From assembly GCA_001599595.1 (NCBI GenBank), contig BCHH01000002.1, positions 3,560,077-3,624,076 of the forward strand: 64,000 nucleotides of DNA. Reading direction: 5' to 3'. Under the pieces are notes generated by a model. It did not search any database, was not told the DNA's origin, and saw only the letters and a program-made list of their open reading frames with translations. Position 1 is the first letter of the stretch; each line of letters opens with the position of its first letter. The stretch comes from Beverwykella pulmonaria. Its lineage: Eukaryota; Ascomycota; Dothideomycetes; Pleosporales; Melanommataceae. Shown here in pieces: positions 1 through 12,300 of this stretch. Both the position numbers and the translations under genes were made by a program.

Positions 1-420
1 GACGGCATCGCGTCAGTGGCCTTCTCTCACGACTCGACCCGGCTGGCGTCAGCGTCGTGGGATGGCACTGTCAAGATTTGGGATGTGAGTAGCGGCGCGT
101 GCCTGCTGACACTTATTGTTGACAAGGTGCTCAACAACATATCGTTTGACACCACTAGTTCCTATCTTCACACTGAAAGTGGTACTATAAGTATCAGTAC
201 AACTCAATTAGTTCATAGTGCACCAATTGCCATAGATCCTCAGACTCCAAAATATGAAGGCCTGGCGTTAAGTTCAGATGGGGCATGGATAACACGTAAT
301 TCTGAAAAACTAATATGGTTACCGTCCGAGTATCGGCCGTCATGTTCAGTAGTGTTAGGGAAGAGGATTGGCATTGGTATCGGAACTGGAAGAGTCTGCA
401 TATGCGAAATTTCAGCTTAA
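1..420 (+). CDS. C-terminal end of a NACHT-WD40-type (HET-D/E-like) protein, 5' truncated by window
   Basis: Frame 1 is open from the first base to a TAA at 418-420, so this is the 3' end of a gene that begins outside the window. Residues 5-31 form a clear WD40 blade ending in the typical D-G-T-V-K-I-W-D strand. The following roughly 100 residues are a degenerate tail containing G-A-W-I-T and W-L-P-x-E-Y-R-P motifs. Such a tail is familiar from the C-termini of fungal NACHT-WD40 incompatibility-type STAND proteins. In that family the WD40 propeller senses ligands and the upstream NACHT domain drives oligomerisation. The NACHT part is not visible here, so the class is inferred from the tail. 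A plain WD40 protein is the alternative. Confidence 0.75.
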   Translation, partial: DGIASVAFSHDSTRLASASWDGTVKIWDVSSGACLLTLIVDKVLNNISFDTTSSYLHTESGTISISTTQLVHSAPIAIDPQTPKYEGLALSSDGAWITRNSEKLIWLPSEYRPSCSVVLGKRIGIGIGTGRVCICEISA

Positions 421-2612
421 CATAGGCTAGAGCGTTTGTGTAGATATAATTTACTATCCTTATTTTCTTTTTTAACTCTTTTCATAGAGGGGGCCAACAG
501 GTGTCGGCAAAATTCGTATCCGCTCACAAACGGTATGCGAAATGGCTCAAACCTTCCTCCATACAAAACCCCATACAAATACCCTGCCCTCTTCACTGTA
601 TCAGCGACAGGGATAAAGATTTTTCGGGAGTGCGGGGCGCGTCGATTGACGTACTCATCGTAATTATTGGATGTCGTTATAAGGATCTATATCGCTTTGA
701 AGTTGTGGTGTTGATACACCAAGGATGGCTGCATGCGCGGGGTTGCTTTTGCGACGTTGAATACGGAAACCCGCTGTTGGGACCGTTTCGACCGTTCTAA
801 TCCGTTCTGCTCCGTTCTGACCGTTGGGGATCCGTTCAACGTGTTGGCGATCCGTTCAACGTGTTGGCGATCCGTTCAAGACTTCAAAAAGTCTACTAAT
901 ATAGAGGCCTACTAGATAGACTAGTAAGAAGAGAAGACACAAAAGAATAAGTAAAACAGAGTTCCCTTTTTACTTGATTTTCAAATCTAAAACAGCTAGT
1001 AGAAATTAGGTATCTACTTGTGAAAAAAAAAAGCTTTCTTACTATCTATTTATCCCATTTGTTACTGCGCTATTTCCTTACTAAAAAGAGAAGGACGGAA
1101 CAGGAATAACAGCCATGTCTTATCCTTGTAGTGACGAGCACAGTTTTTACTATCGTGGATATGGTGAGGCAATGACAGGATAAGTTGGCTCTATTTCAGC
1201 TACACTAAGATGGGGAGAAAAGAGGTTCTCAGGGGAGTCGATGCTATATACAGAAGGGTGTGGCCCGGGCGCCAGCCAAGATGTCCTGAGCGCGTTGCTC
1301 TGAGCGCAGTGCCCTGAGCGTTGCGCGATGCTGTGAAAGGCAAAGCCGTCACGCGATCATGTGACGAGCAGTGAGCCTGTGAGCAGCACCGTCACAATCC
1401 TGAAGATCCCGGGCCAAACATGGATCTAGGAACACCAGGAACACCAACACCCAGAACACTAACGCTACTCTCACTCCCTAGCTCTCTAGATCCTCTAGCA
1501 GAAAATGTTTTTGCTATGCCCCAGAAAAGGAAAGTAAGCAACAGAAACACCACGCCGGAATCCCCACGCAGGCCGCCCTTAATCAGAGAGTCCCTTCTTT
1601 GACTATAGGCTTAGTCCTGCCGTCATCCAACTGTGGTCACTCTATCAGCTCTCCCTTTTGGTTACTCATCTTGCAGTCATGTCAAAATTAGCCAGATTCC
1701 ATCACGGGAACCGCCTTTATTTGCCAAATTCCAAGACCAAATAAAAAGAGAAATCGCCTAGGATTTACTGCGTATAACCTACTCTAAGCCCAAAAGCATC
1801 TTACAAGTGACACCTTTAAAACTATTACTAATGAGGAGAGTACAAGCAGTCCACAAGTAACCGAGTTTTCAGCAACCTCTGTCTGTGCAAGAAAACTGGC
1901 AAAGGATGTTAGGTTGTGTTGACCGGGGGTGAGAACAAATGCTGGTCACTGCTAGAGAGCGGAACAACGGAAGAAGATCAGTGAGTATTTTCAACACGAG
2001 TACGAAAGGAAAGTCGTTAGTATATAAAGACTTTATGTGAGGCTGGCAGTGACAGGGAACAGAACGGCAGGTGAATCAGGACGAATAGGCTCGATTCATC
2101 TATATAGAGACAAGAGACGAAATCCTTGAGGATATTCAGAGGATTTGGAGAAAGCTATATATAGTATGTCACGTGACCTGTAGGCGGCCCCGATATGCCC
2201 CTCACGCTTTAAAAAGTTTAGCAATACTGTAATCTAATAAGTGAATTCACACAGGCTACATAAAAGTAATCTGATATAAGAACTACAGCACCCTAAATGC
2301 TTAAATATCTAAAAAAATCCACTGCAGATCTTGGTATCCCTCAACGTCAATGTAGAAATAACAACTCTGTCATAATTACAAAGATGCCTTCAACGTGCAG
2401 TAGAAAGATCAGTTCCATATACTATTCCAAACCCAGTTAGCTGAAAGCTTAGACCAATATTGTCACTTTTAGCGTCAAGAGTTCAGCCCCAGCCACGCAT
2501 CAATAACCGCTCAAACATCCATATCCGCATCTGACGATGGAAATTCTAAGGAAGCCATACACCGACCGTGACGGATGAAGAGTGGATATCACGCCTATTC
2601 CAGGTTTCAATA
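421..2612. other. 2.2 kb without a convincing gene
   Basis: The stretch is AT-rich with short scattered open frames, none of which shows a recognisable domain or splice pattern. It holds a short tandem repeat near 821-880, three CTGAGCG words between about 1285 and 1320, and a 60-codon open frame at 1420-1602 rich in Pro/Thr/Arg that I cannot assign. The composition would fit decayed mobile-element sequence, but no transposase or terminal repeat could be recognised. Confidence 0.5.
821..880 (+). repeat. 20-bp tandem repeat, about three copies
   Basis: The unit at 841-860 (GTGTTGGCGATCCGTTCAAC) recurs at 861-880 with one change at the end. A more diverged copy precedes it at 821-840. The flanking 791-820 carries shorter CCGTTCT words, suggesting the array grew from a simple motif. 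It lies in gene-less DNA. Confidence 0.85.
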
Positions 2613-5600
2613 ATGGATCCCTTAACTGCCCTCGGCGCCTGCAGCAGTACGTATCTCGAGGGTACCTCAGACACTTCAGATCCCTCAGATGCCCATAAGA
2701 CATTGCTGAAATATCCTCACTTTTTCTCTCCCTTTACATTGTAGAACTACACTAACTTCATATCCCACCTTTAGGTATTCTACAAATCGTAGATTTTAGC
2801 TGCAAAATCCTGTCCAAGGGGAACGAACTTCGAGCGTCCTTCTCGGGTGTTCTTCCAGAAAATGAGCTGCTGGAAAAAGTTACTACGCACTTGCATAGTC
2901 TTATCGCCCAGCTGCAGCGACAAGGACAAGGCCAGATAGGACAAGATTTGAATGGGATGATTGTCATGTGCATCGCTTCAGCTAGAGAGTTGCTGGATGT
3001 GCTGGATACATTAAAAGTTCATGGGCCGAAGACGAGATGGAAGAGTTTTCGTGCAGCCATCAAGAGTGTTTGGAGGAAAGAGAAAGTGGAGGAAATGCTT
3101 GGGAGGTTGCAGCTGATCAGGGACGAGATAGAGTTTGGTGTTATTATCGATCTGAGGCAAGTCTCCTCACATTGAAGGGCACTTGAAAGCCCATATTAAT
3201 ATCACTTTAGAGAAGTGCTAGTGAGACTGTCGGCCCAGCAGTTGATTCGGTTCGATACTCTTGATCAATCGACTCAAGCAGTATTACAGGCTGTCTTAAG
3301 TGGTCAAAGTGTGTCTACTGCCGCAAGCAATACTCAAATACGTGCCATTCATGATATGAATGTAAAGCTCGAGACACTCATTATCAGCGAGCACCAACAA
3401 ACGAGAAACGAGATCTTGGATCAATTACGACAGCAGAATGCGAAAGCATCGATGAGGAGCGGATTCATTCCATTCCATGTACCCCAAGTTGACCCAAATC
3501 AAGATTTAGACGAGAAGACGGACATTCTGGTCATGTTGAAGTTTCAAGCAATCGATGATCGTCAAAGTGCTATTCCCGAAGCACACAAAGCAACCTTTGA
3601 ATGGATTTGGCTAGGCCAAGGCCGAAGCAACCAAACGTGGGGCAACTTCTGGCATTGGCTTACCATAGGGCAAGGTATTTAGTACGTGTGAAACCTTCAT
3701 CACTCTCGAAAATGGCTAACATATGTTTAGCTGGGTTTCTGGAAAAGCCGGATCTGGAAAATCTACCCTGATGAAATACATCTACCATGATGACCGGACA
3801 GCCCAGGGCCTCCAACATTGGTCGAAGGGCTCTGAAGTTCTTACTGCCAGATTTTTCTTTTGGAACTCAGGCTCTAGTATGCAGAAGTCCTTGCTTGGTC
3901 TTCTACAAAGCATTCTGTATGAAATTCTGCATCAAAAGCCGGAATGGAAGGAAATCGTCTTTCCAATTAACGTTCAAGAAGAGGTATCCATACGGTGGAA
4001 GTCACGAGCCGCCGACTCTGAAACGATCTGGATAGTTCAGGACCTCAAGGAGGCGTTCTCCCGACTTCTACAGATGCCAAACCTCAAAATCTGTCTTTTC
4101 ATTGATGGACTAGATGAATACGAGGGCGATAATAACGATGTTGCGGACCTCTTCAAAGGTATTCTCGCATCATCCAGCGTGAAAGCCTGCCTCTCTAGCC
4201 GTCCGCTCATTACATTCGAGCGCTCATTCTCGACCTGTCCACGCCTGCGTCTTCAAGATCTTACCTATGATGACATAAGTCTTTACGTCCGAGAGAAGCT
4301 TGAGGCCCGCGATGAGGTTTTACGCATGAGCTTAGCGGATCCTTCAGAATTCCAGGGCCTTGTAGAAGAGATCATCATCAAAGCTTCAGGTGTCTTTCTT
4401 TGGGTGACGCTTGCGGTCCGATCTCTCTTGGAGGGTCTTCAAAACTACGATCGCATGGCGGACCTACGGTTCCGTCTCGAAGAAATTCCAGAGGACCTCA
4501 ATCAGTTGTACTGGCATATGTTACGAAGCATCAAGCCCGCTTTCTACTTTGGCCAAGCAGCCAAGCTGTTAAGAATATTCCATGCAGCGCATTCTGAACG
4601 AATATCCTTAAGACCAGACCATATGGCACTAGCTGAGGAGTATGAGCTCAACACTCCTTTGCGGAAGTTTACAAAAGTCGCATATGCTGATTATGTTGGT
4701 GCTCAAGCAGTGCTAATGGAAGGTAGACTGACGTCGAGATGTCGCGGACTTCTCGAGCTGCAGAATGGTTGCGTGGCCTTCATTCACCTGTCTGTACTCG
4801 AGTTTCTCAGACAACCAGATGTGGAACGCTCTCTCAACGAGAAGATCAAAGGGTCATTCAATCCTTTCTCAAGCCTACTTGCAGCATACTTGACCGATAT
4901 CGAACACAATAGTGAAGAAGTAAACTATATTGGTTATCCAGGCCATGAAAGGATAGATGATGTTTTCCAGCTTGCGAGGAAGGCCGAGGAAGAGAGTGGT
5001 ACTGCTGACATAGTCTTGACCAACGAAATCGATCGAGTTTTCAGCAGGGTTTTTAAACATGGATATCGAGTTCCCGCACGTGGGTCGTCTTGGTCATGGC
5101 AACAGGGGGGCCTATCTTGGGCTGGTATCCCAGCTCATAGGAATGCTCATCGGCCTTTTGCGTGGAACGATACTTTCCTCAGCTTCTGTCTCCAAAGAGG
5201 ATTATTACGGTACGTGGCCAGCATGCTAGACGAGGGAGAGCCAATGAACCAAGGACCTGAAAGAAGACCTCTGCTCGACTTTGTGGTGGATCTAAAGTGT
5301 ATATCTTACTGGACGGATGTGCGTAGAGCCCCTGAAATGGTTCTAAAATTGTGCCACTTGATCTTCGAACATGGCGCCAACCCCAACGAAGAATTCCAAG
5401 GTAGAACTCCTTGGGAGAATTTGTTAACTAACTCCAATGGCCACTTTCATAAGGATAAGGACTATGCCTTTTCCGACTGCTATATTCACTACGATAATCA
5501 AGGCAGAAAATTTCGTTTTTCTAACCGTCCCAACCATTGGATACTCTGGATCGACCTCATGAAAATGTTCATTGAGCATGGTGCAGATAAAGATACAGGG

Positions 5601-6722
5601 CTAGTGGAATTCGCCTCGGGCGACTTGGATCAGATTACACCAGTGATATCCTATGTTCTGGAGAAATTTGTTTCACTAGACCGAAAGAGAGGTACTGAAC
5701 TATGCAACAGCCTGAGATCTCTTGGAGCCACCCAAAATCCGTATCGACGTCCAATAAAGCCACGGTCGAATGCATTGGTGTGGGACCTTCTCCCTAAACC
5801 TCTGCCCGAAGACATACCCGGACCTGGACGGCCAGGAGAGCTCAATGACTTCACACCAAAAGTCAATGTTACCGCGCGACCGTATCCAGATCATGAGGCA
5901 ATGATTCCGGTGTGGACAGAGCCAACTCATATATCATCTTCAACCATATATGCTCTCCCAGCATCAACTTCAACGACACCGGTATCAACGATTCAGCAAT
6001 ATCCCGTGCCAAAAAAATCGCTCTACTCTCGGCTCAAGGTTTATACAAGTCCAGCTCAGCAAAATAGTTCACAGTCACAAGTCAGACAGCCGTCACCGCA
6101 ACCTGTGCACACCAACCCATATCAACCTGCGGTGCCCGCACAACATGCTTACCAATCATTGTCTCCTGGATCGAACACGTACCAAGCAACAGGCGTCCAC
6201 CCACAATATTTGTCTTCGGTGTCTGCTTTTCCGTCACCCTCTTACTCGCAGCCATATCTAACAAGCATGTCACCACAGTATCCACCCTCAGCCTCTGCTT
6301 CTCCCTTACCTGGTCCCTCTTATTCGCAGCCATATCCACCAAGCACTAATTATACATCTTCAACGCAGCAACAGTCCTACACACAACAATTACACCAACA
6401 AGCACCATACGCCACATCTCCGCCTGGCATATATTACCAAACAACGCAGTCCGCTTATAATACTTCTCCTACCTTGCCATATACAGGCTCAAATCCAACA
6501 CCGTATTATTACCCCACACCTTCCACGCCTCAAACAACCACCTATATGCCTGTCTACCAAACCTCTGCATACGTGCCACCAGTACCAGCCCAGGAAAATT
6601 CTCAGAATAGAACGCCATATCCGAGTTTAAGCCCTGCACCGCCAATCCCAGGCTCAAAATACACCTACTATCCACCGACCACGCCCCATTCAAATCCAAA
6701 TAGTCCATATCGCTCTAGATAA
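2613..6722 (+). CDS. NACHT STAND (NLR-like) protein with Tyr/Pro/Ser-rich tail
   Basis: Four exons: 2613-2646, 2775-3156, 3211-3681 and 3731-6722, giving 1,292 residues. The start M-D-P-L-T-A-L-G is the usual opening of the fungal N-terminal STAND domain. It is followed by a helical region (about 10-190) that carries L-P-E-N-E and E-F-G-V-I-I-D-L-R. The NACHT domain starts near 297 with the P-loop G-K-A-G-S-G-K-S-T (300-308) and has Walker B F-I-D-G-L-D-E at about 419-425. Two weak ankyrin-like stretches (E-H-G-A-N-P-N near 835; E-H-G-A-D near 908) stand in for a sensor domain. From about 1000 to the end the protein is low-complexity, rich in Tyr, Pro, Ser, Thr and Gln. Intron 2 (3157-3210) appears to be GC-AG. 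The family senses non-self or modified host targets and triggers regulated cell death; that role is inferred. The gene converges with the DUF7580 gene. Confidence 0.88.
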
Positions 6723-7102
6723 GGGTGCTAGGTGGTGGTCGTGGCGGGGCCAGTAGCGCCTTAATTTGGTCAGCCTGGGCTTGGGACGCAGTTTGAGCTG
6801 TCGGCGAGGGTGAGACAGTTGTTGGAGGAGGATATATTTATGGAAGTAGAATAGTAGGGAATGCAATGCGTTTGATCGGGAGATGGGACTGAAGGCTAGG
6901 GCTGGAGAAGACAGACGACGAGAAAGCAAGACGTACTGATAGCTTTCGAGCGGAGGTAGGAGCATAGGGCGGCTGATAAGATGAGCTGGCAGTATTATCA
7001 ATAGGCTACTGTTCAATTTCCTGAAGAAACAGATGAAGTCATTGACCGTTTCGTGAGTGCCTCCTAACTTGTCATAGTCTAGAGCAAAATTCGAGGGCAG
7101 AC
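6723..7102. other. Intergenic region between convergent genes
   Basis: These 380 bp separate the stops of the NACHT gene (plus strand) and the DUF7580-type gene (minus strand). It must contain both 3' ends. I see no further coding sequence and no clear strong polyadenylation signal. Confidence 0.6.
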
Positions 7103-9137
7103 TTATATAGACAAAGTCTCAATCATCTTCTCTAATTGACAGACAACATCCCCATAGACAGCTGCTTGTAGATCCTTTTTATCTAGATCTGTCCCATATC
7201 CGAAATTGCACTGGAGGCATTTGCGAGCAATCTCTTGATATCTCGGTCCCAGCGGAGTCGGCCGAGACACCAATCGTCTTGCTGTGACAATCGCATTAGG
7301 ATCTTGTTGAGTACTCATATCCTCTAGTGGTCTCCAGTGAGCAAGCTCGAGTAGAGCGACCCCAAGGAAAAAGAGCGTGGTGTTGTTGATTCCAAAGTAA
7401 TCTTCTTCCGAGTACGCAGCTACTGCTGCCTCGACGCCTTCCATGGTGGCCGTATCAGGTTCTGTGGCAGAGGATATCTGGGAGGTGAGATGAAGCGTCT
7501 TGAGAGCTTCTTCGTTGAAGGCGTTGCGACTACCGAAATAGCTCAGGTCTTTGAGACGCCAACGTTGAACAAGCCATGGGGTAGCATTGAATTGGAGGAT
7601 TGCCAGGGCCATCTTATGTGCAAGCTTCAATTGGTCCACCACTGTCAAAGCGTCGTCTACCCCTTGTCCCATCAGATCCAGAAGAGAAATGACTGAAGTC
7701 TCTTCTGGTCTACTGAGGCTTGGGTTTGACCTCTCATTCGAAAAGGGATCACTTTCATGGAGGTAGAAATTGTGCCGGTACATTTTGGGCGACTCCAGAT
7801 AACCGACACAGTGTTTTTTCAGTGTCTTGCCACACAATTGGACATTTTGCTTCAGGTAGTGGCAAAAGTTTTTTGTTTGACAGAGATTGATCTCAGCCGA
7901 GGTTTGTTGCGCGACAGTCTGAGATATTGCGACAGAAACTTCATTTGCCGATATCCCCGCATAGGAAATTGTTTCTGACTCTAGGCATACGCCTGTGAAA
8001 TGAACTCGCTTTCTTCTCTTTTTCTTCCAGTCGAGTGTTGGTACAGGATCTGAGGAGGTCTTTTTCTTAGACCCGGTTGACACAGAAGAGGAGGTGTTGT
8101 CTTCCGTAAGTAGTTGTTTGAGCCTTGCGGGAGCTTCCGGGCACGTTTTCGAATAAGGTGTTGTGTTGGTACTAATGGACTGCACATAAAGCCAGATTGG
8201 GGGTTCAGTCAGCGCCCTAAAGAGTTAGCGCTCTGTGTCCTCGAAGAAACATCGATGTACACCGAAGAGACGCACCTATTTTCTGATTGCTTCGATGACT
8301 CCTGGCAAGAAATGGTAAGGTCGAGCCGCACCGCAGTGTCAACTTGCGCATCGAGACCGATTTTAGCGAAGTGGTTGCCGTGTTTGAGATCTCCGCAGCA
8401 CCAGGCATCAGACAAGGCTTCATGGAGCTTCTGTGAGGCAGTCCGGATGTGGCCAATACGGGTTGGCAGAGTCTTTCGACTTGCACATACACCTTCTGAA
8501 CAAGTCTTCTTCTGTTGGAATGCTCCGATATGTGCACGCAGTTGCGTCAGCTCCGATGTGCGATCTCGTAGGTTGGCCAAGCCTTTTTCATACTTGGACT
8601 TGTCGAAAGAGATTCTAACAGCATTTCGTAGGCGCCGGATAGCGGATTTGATGGACTCGCCCTGTGTAAGTGAAGTCGTCAGTGAGAAGTGCGAGAAGCC
8701 GGAAGGTTTTAGTGGTTGGAGCTACGAGCACAGACCTGGTCTTTCCTTTCAATTAAGACATCGAACTTCTTTAACTCAACTTTCAATCCATAGATCACCT
8801 CCCTTGAAGCTTCGACAATGCTTCTACACAGGTCAAAGTTGTCCTTCAAGACTTCGTTGAGCTTGTCATTGAGTTCTTTACTTGTCCACCGTTGATCAGT
8901 CTCGTCTTCCAGCATGTCTTTGACTCCTCTTTCGTCCTCTATCAAACGGAGCAGCAGGCGACATTCGTTGAGAAAGATGCCATGGTGGCACCGAAACTGG
9001 ATCTGCACGGTCCGAACTTCTTTGGAGTAATGACGAAACGTGTTGAAGCTGTCTGCTATGTCGGAGTAGGCCTTGACTGCTTCTATGAGAATTGGGAGCA
9101 CGCCAAAGACAACACCAGCTATCTCGAATCCAGACAT
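7103..9137 (-). CDS. DUF7580-type protein with helical N-terminus and kinase-like C-terminal region
   Basis: Three minus-strand exons, 9137-8736, 8661-8276 and 8216-7103, splice to 633 residues. The opening M-S-G-F-E-I-A-G-V-V-F-G-V-L-P and the following helices (about 1-250) match the fungal family annotated as DUF7580, whose members are often linked to HeLo-like or prion-propagation annotations. A basic patch K-K-K-R-R-K-R lies near residue 328. The C-terminal third (about 450-633) contains L-K-L-A-H-K-M-A-L-A-I-L-Q-F and F-F-L-G-V-A-L-L-E-L, which recall the C-lobe of a protein kinase without visible catalytic motifs. I did not see a P-loop or an active-site H-R-D. Both introns have clean GT-AG ends and the second has a GCTAAC branch site. 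It lies tail-to-tail with the NACHT gene and head-to-head with the chimera, so a shared pathway is plausible but not shown. Confidence 0.82.
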
Positions 9138-9391
9138 CGATGATCACTTTGGAAGATTGTTGATTGCGTCAATTGTGGGAAAACTGAAGTTGGCACTCAA
9201 GTTGGGCGTTTATCACAGCCCCACACCGCCACATGCACTGCCCTCTTTCATCGCTTCTTCCTTCAGCCTTGCATCTTCGAGTCCACCTCTGGTTCACATC
9301 ACCTCGACTATCCTAGACAGCACGACCATTAAAATCCGTAGGGTCAGAATTCATTGCGTCAATATTTCGAAGATTTTGAATCTACTTTCCG
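9138..9391. promoter_or_regulatory. Short bidirectional promoter region
   Basis: Only 254 bp separate the start codons of the DUF7580-type gene (minus) and the chimeric zinc-finger/bZIP/SH3/RRM gene (plus). Both genes must be driven from this segment or from overlapping neighbouring sequence. No TATA box was evident. The arrangement suggests co-expression. Confidence 0.6.
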
Positions 9392-12300
9392 ATGCGGACG
9401 CTCCAGTCAAAGAACGAAGACTCGCGAGGCGGACGAGGCAATGAGGATAATAGCTTACGGATCACCACAGATAGCGCGCCTACGAAATCCAAGTCATTGA
9501 AAAACACGGCTAAGGCGCATCAAAATACGATACTGGCTTCCTCAGGAAGCAAACCAATCCATGACCCAGTCTTCAAGTCCCCGGCGAGCAAACCTGATCG
9601 CAAAACAACAGAGAAAAGCTTAGTCAGCGCAAGGCCACTAGAGAAAAACGGCGATCCCATTGGACTTATCAAACTCTGGCAAGAGGACACATTTGCTGAG
9701 CTTGAACCCGGACAGGCTGGAATCATCGCACGACTTCTCCAAGGCTGCCTCGACCTATTTTCTTCTCTTATTCGCAATGCTTCATCTTCAAACCCACTCC
9801 CCAAGAAGGCACAAAATGCCCTAAGTCGGAGCCTAGCGACACTACAGCTTTGGGCAGAGGGACACCAAGTGTTTGACGGTAGCTTAGATCGAATTCTTGA
9901 GCGATCAAAAAGCCTCCAATACACAACCTTGGCAACGCTTAACGCTCTGTGCGAGGTGTTAGTGAAGAGTAAGCTTATAGGATAATCCCTCGCGCGTTCT
10001 GTACGTCTCTGACCGCCATAGAATTGAGCAGAATCGTTCTGGCTCATTCAGATGAAACTAGACTCTGCTTGCTACGGAGTACCAACGCACAGGTTCTCTT
10101 CGAACAAACAAAGTGGATCTTGGCTGGTCTTGACGACGCTTCTAGTGATAGTGGCAGTGACACAGACTCATCTGAGGACGAGCTAGATCGCAACATCATC
10201 GAGAGTGTGGTAGGAGACATCAAAACCTATACGCAATGCTTGGTTGACCTCAGCGCTGCGCTTGATTGCCCAGCAACTGATCCGAATCATGACGATAACG
10301 AACCTAGCGTTCCTAGACTGGAAAAACACAGTGCTTACGACTACTATGCCGATCTAATTATCGCAAAGTACCCAAAAGCAAGCCTCGAGGCGGTACGATG
10401 TATGGGAAAGGCCAATTGGGATCGATACCAACGCCTGAAATTGGAAAGAAGCAACAACCTAAATGCACAAATAATGAAAACATCAGAAGAAACAACATCT
10501 ATTGCTCCAAGATCACTCCTTGCAGATTCTGAATTTCAGGATTCAGGTCTTGGCACATCGATGCCAGCGCAACCATCCACATACGCTGAAACGGTCATCT
10601 CCTCTATGTCAAGCATGTCAGGTGCCAAGCAGGTTCAGATGCCACCTCTCCCAGCGGAAGCGAAGAACGGCGAGCTATTCGAGTGCAACGCCTGTGGAAA
10701 ATACATCAGAGCAACCACTAACAGAGCCTGGAGGTGAGTAATTCTCCCTTGTCTTCGAACCGTTCTAAGTCTTGAACAGAAAACATCTCTTCAACGACCT
10801 TCGACCCTACACATGTTTCCACCCCGTATGTAACTTTAACGCGCATCCCTTCCCAGACCGCCAGCTGTGGAGTACTCACCTTGAGCTCGACCACAATCTT
10901 GGACCAGAATGGGAAAGCGAGCAATGCCCTCTATGTCTCGAGCCCACAGGTACTGGGAAAAGCGTCATCCTCGTCCATTTCGCAAGACACATGGAAGATA
11001 TTGCGCTCGCAGCTCTCCCATGCGACATTGACTCCGAAGCGAATTCTGATGATGAGTCACACACTGAATCGGAAGCCGGATCCCAGCGTTACAAAGCTGC
11101 TGAAGACACAAGGAACATCATTAACAGGATCACTAGTCCTTTGAACGCATCCAGCAATGAACCAATATTGTGGGAACAGGGTTTCTGCGACACGTGTGAT
11201 CGTCAGCTTCAAGAAGGTAGCTGCTCATACTGTTCCGCTAGATATCAATTCGCCGATCTGAAGAAGGTGGACCCAGAATTCAAGATGGTGGATATACTAG
11301 ACAAGGATAGTTCACCCATACTCACTGGTGCCCCTAAAACTCCATATCAACAACCTTGGGAAGCGATCATGTGTATGTACTGCGACAAACATCCGGACGG
11401 ATTTCCTAGCCCAGAAAAGTTTGCCCAGCATTTTGCACGAACTCATCCCACAGTCGATGCTGAAAGAGAGAGCACTACTGTAATTTTACTTCACTATAGA
11501 AAGTGGAAACAACAATACGAGGCGAATCACAGCTGGAAAGATAATATTGAGCCTCAGGAACGCGCTAATGTTGCTTTGCAACTGTTCACGAATTACCAAG
11601 TGCTGTCGCCTGGCTTTGTTGAAGGCATCAATGTCAACCAGGCTGTGTCTAGTGAAACGGGAGCTTTCTATCAATCAGAAACGAAACATATGTACATGTT
11701 AAGAATCCGGAATAAGCTTCTAGTATTAGAAAGCCTTCGCCAAAAACAGGCGGAAGGCATACAAAACGCCAAGGAGACTTCAAACCACAAAGGAGTTGGG
11801 GGACGTCGGTTGTTCGATGGCGACAGCTTTCAAAACCCAGGACCTAACAGTACTATGCAGAGCCATGCCAGCTACCAGTATGCTACTGCAGCCACCCCCA
11901 CCACACACAAATACTTGGGCACGCCGAATGCCTTCAATACCTCGGCGAACCCTAACGAGGACTGGACCAAGATTTCTGACCTTGACGAGCGCTGCAGGAT
12001 ACAGAACCGCATTGCTCAGCGCAAATACCGTAAGTGCTCGTGACCACCGCTCGTACAAAATATTGCATACTAATTTCGCCTCAGGCGAGAAGCTAAAAAA
12101 GAGGCTCGAGGAGGACATCAAACGCCGGGTTATCTCCAGCTCAGCTCCACTGGAACAGAAGCCCGCAGAGCTCCAGCAACCAGCTCGCTCGCCCCGCCAA
12201 GAGTTCACCTCTCTAGCTTCGTCCGAGTCCGAGTATAGTCCCAGCGTTCCTTACGTTACCCCAACGATGTGGCATGAGGTAGTCGCGGGTTCTTTCCCAG

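Noticed and set aside
1420..1602. 60-codon open frame as a gag- or transposase-like gene
   Set aside because: Pro/Thr-rich start only; no catalytic motif, zinc knuckle or terminal repeats nearby.
8114..8860. 248-codon plus-strand open frame
   Set aside because: Antisense to exons of the DUF7580-type gene and crosses its introns.
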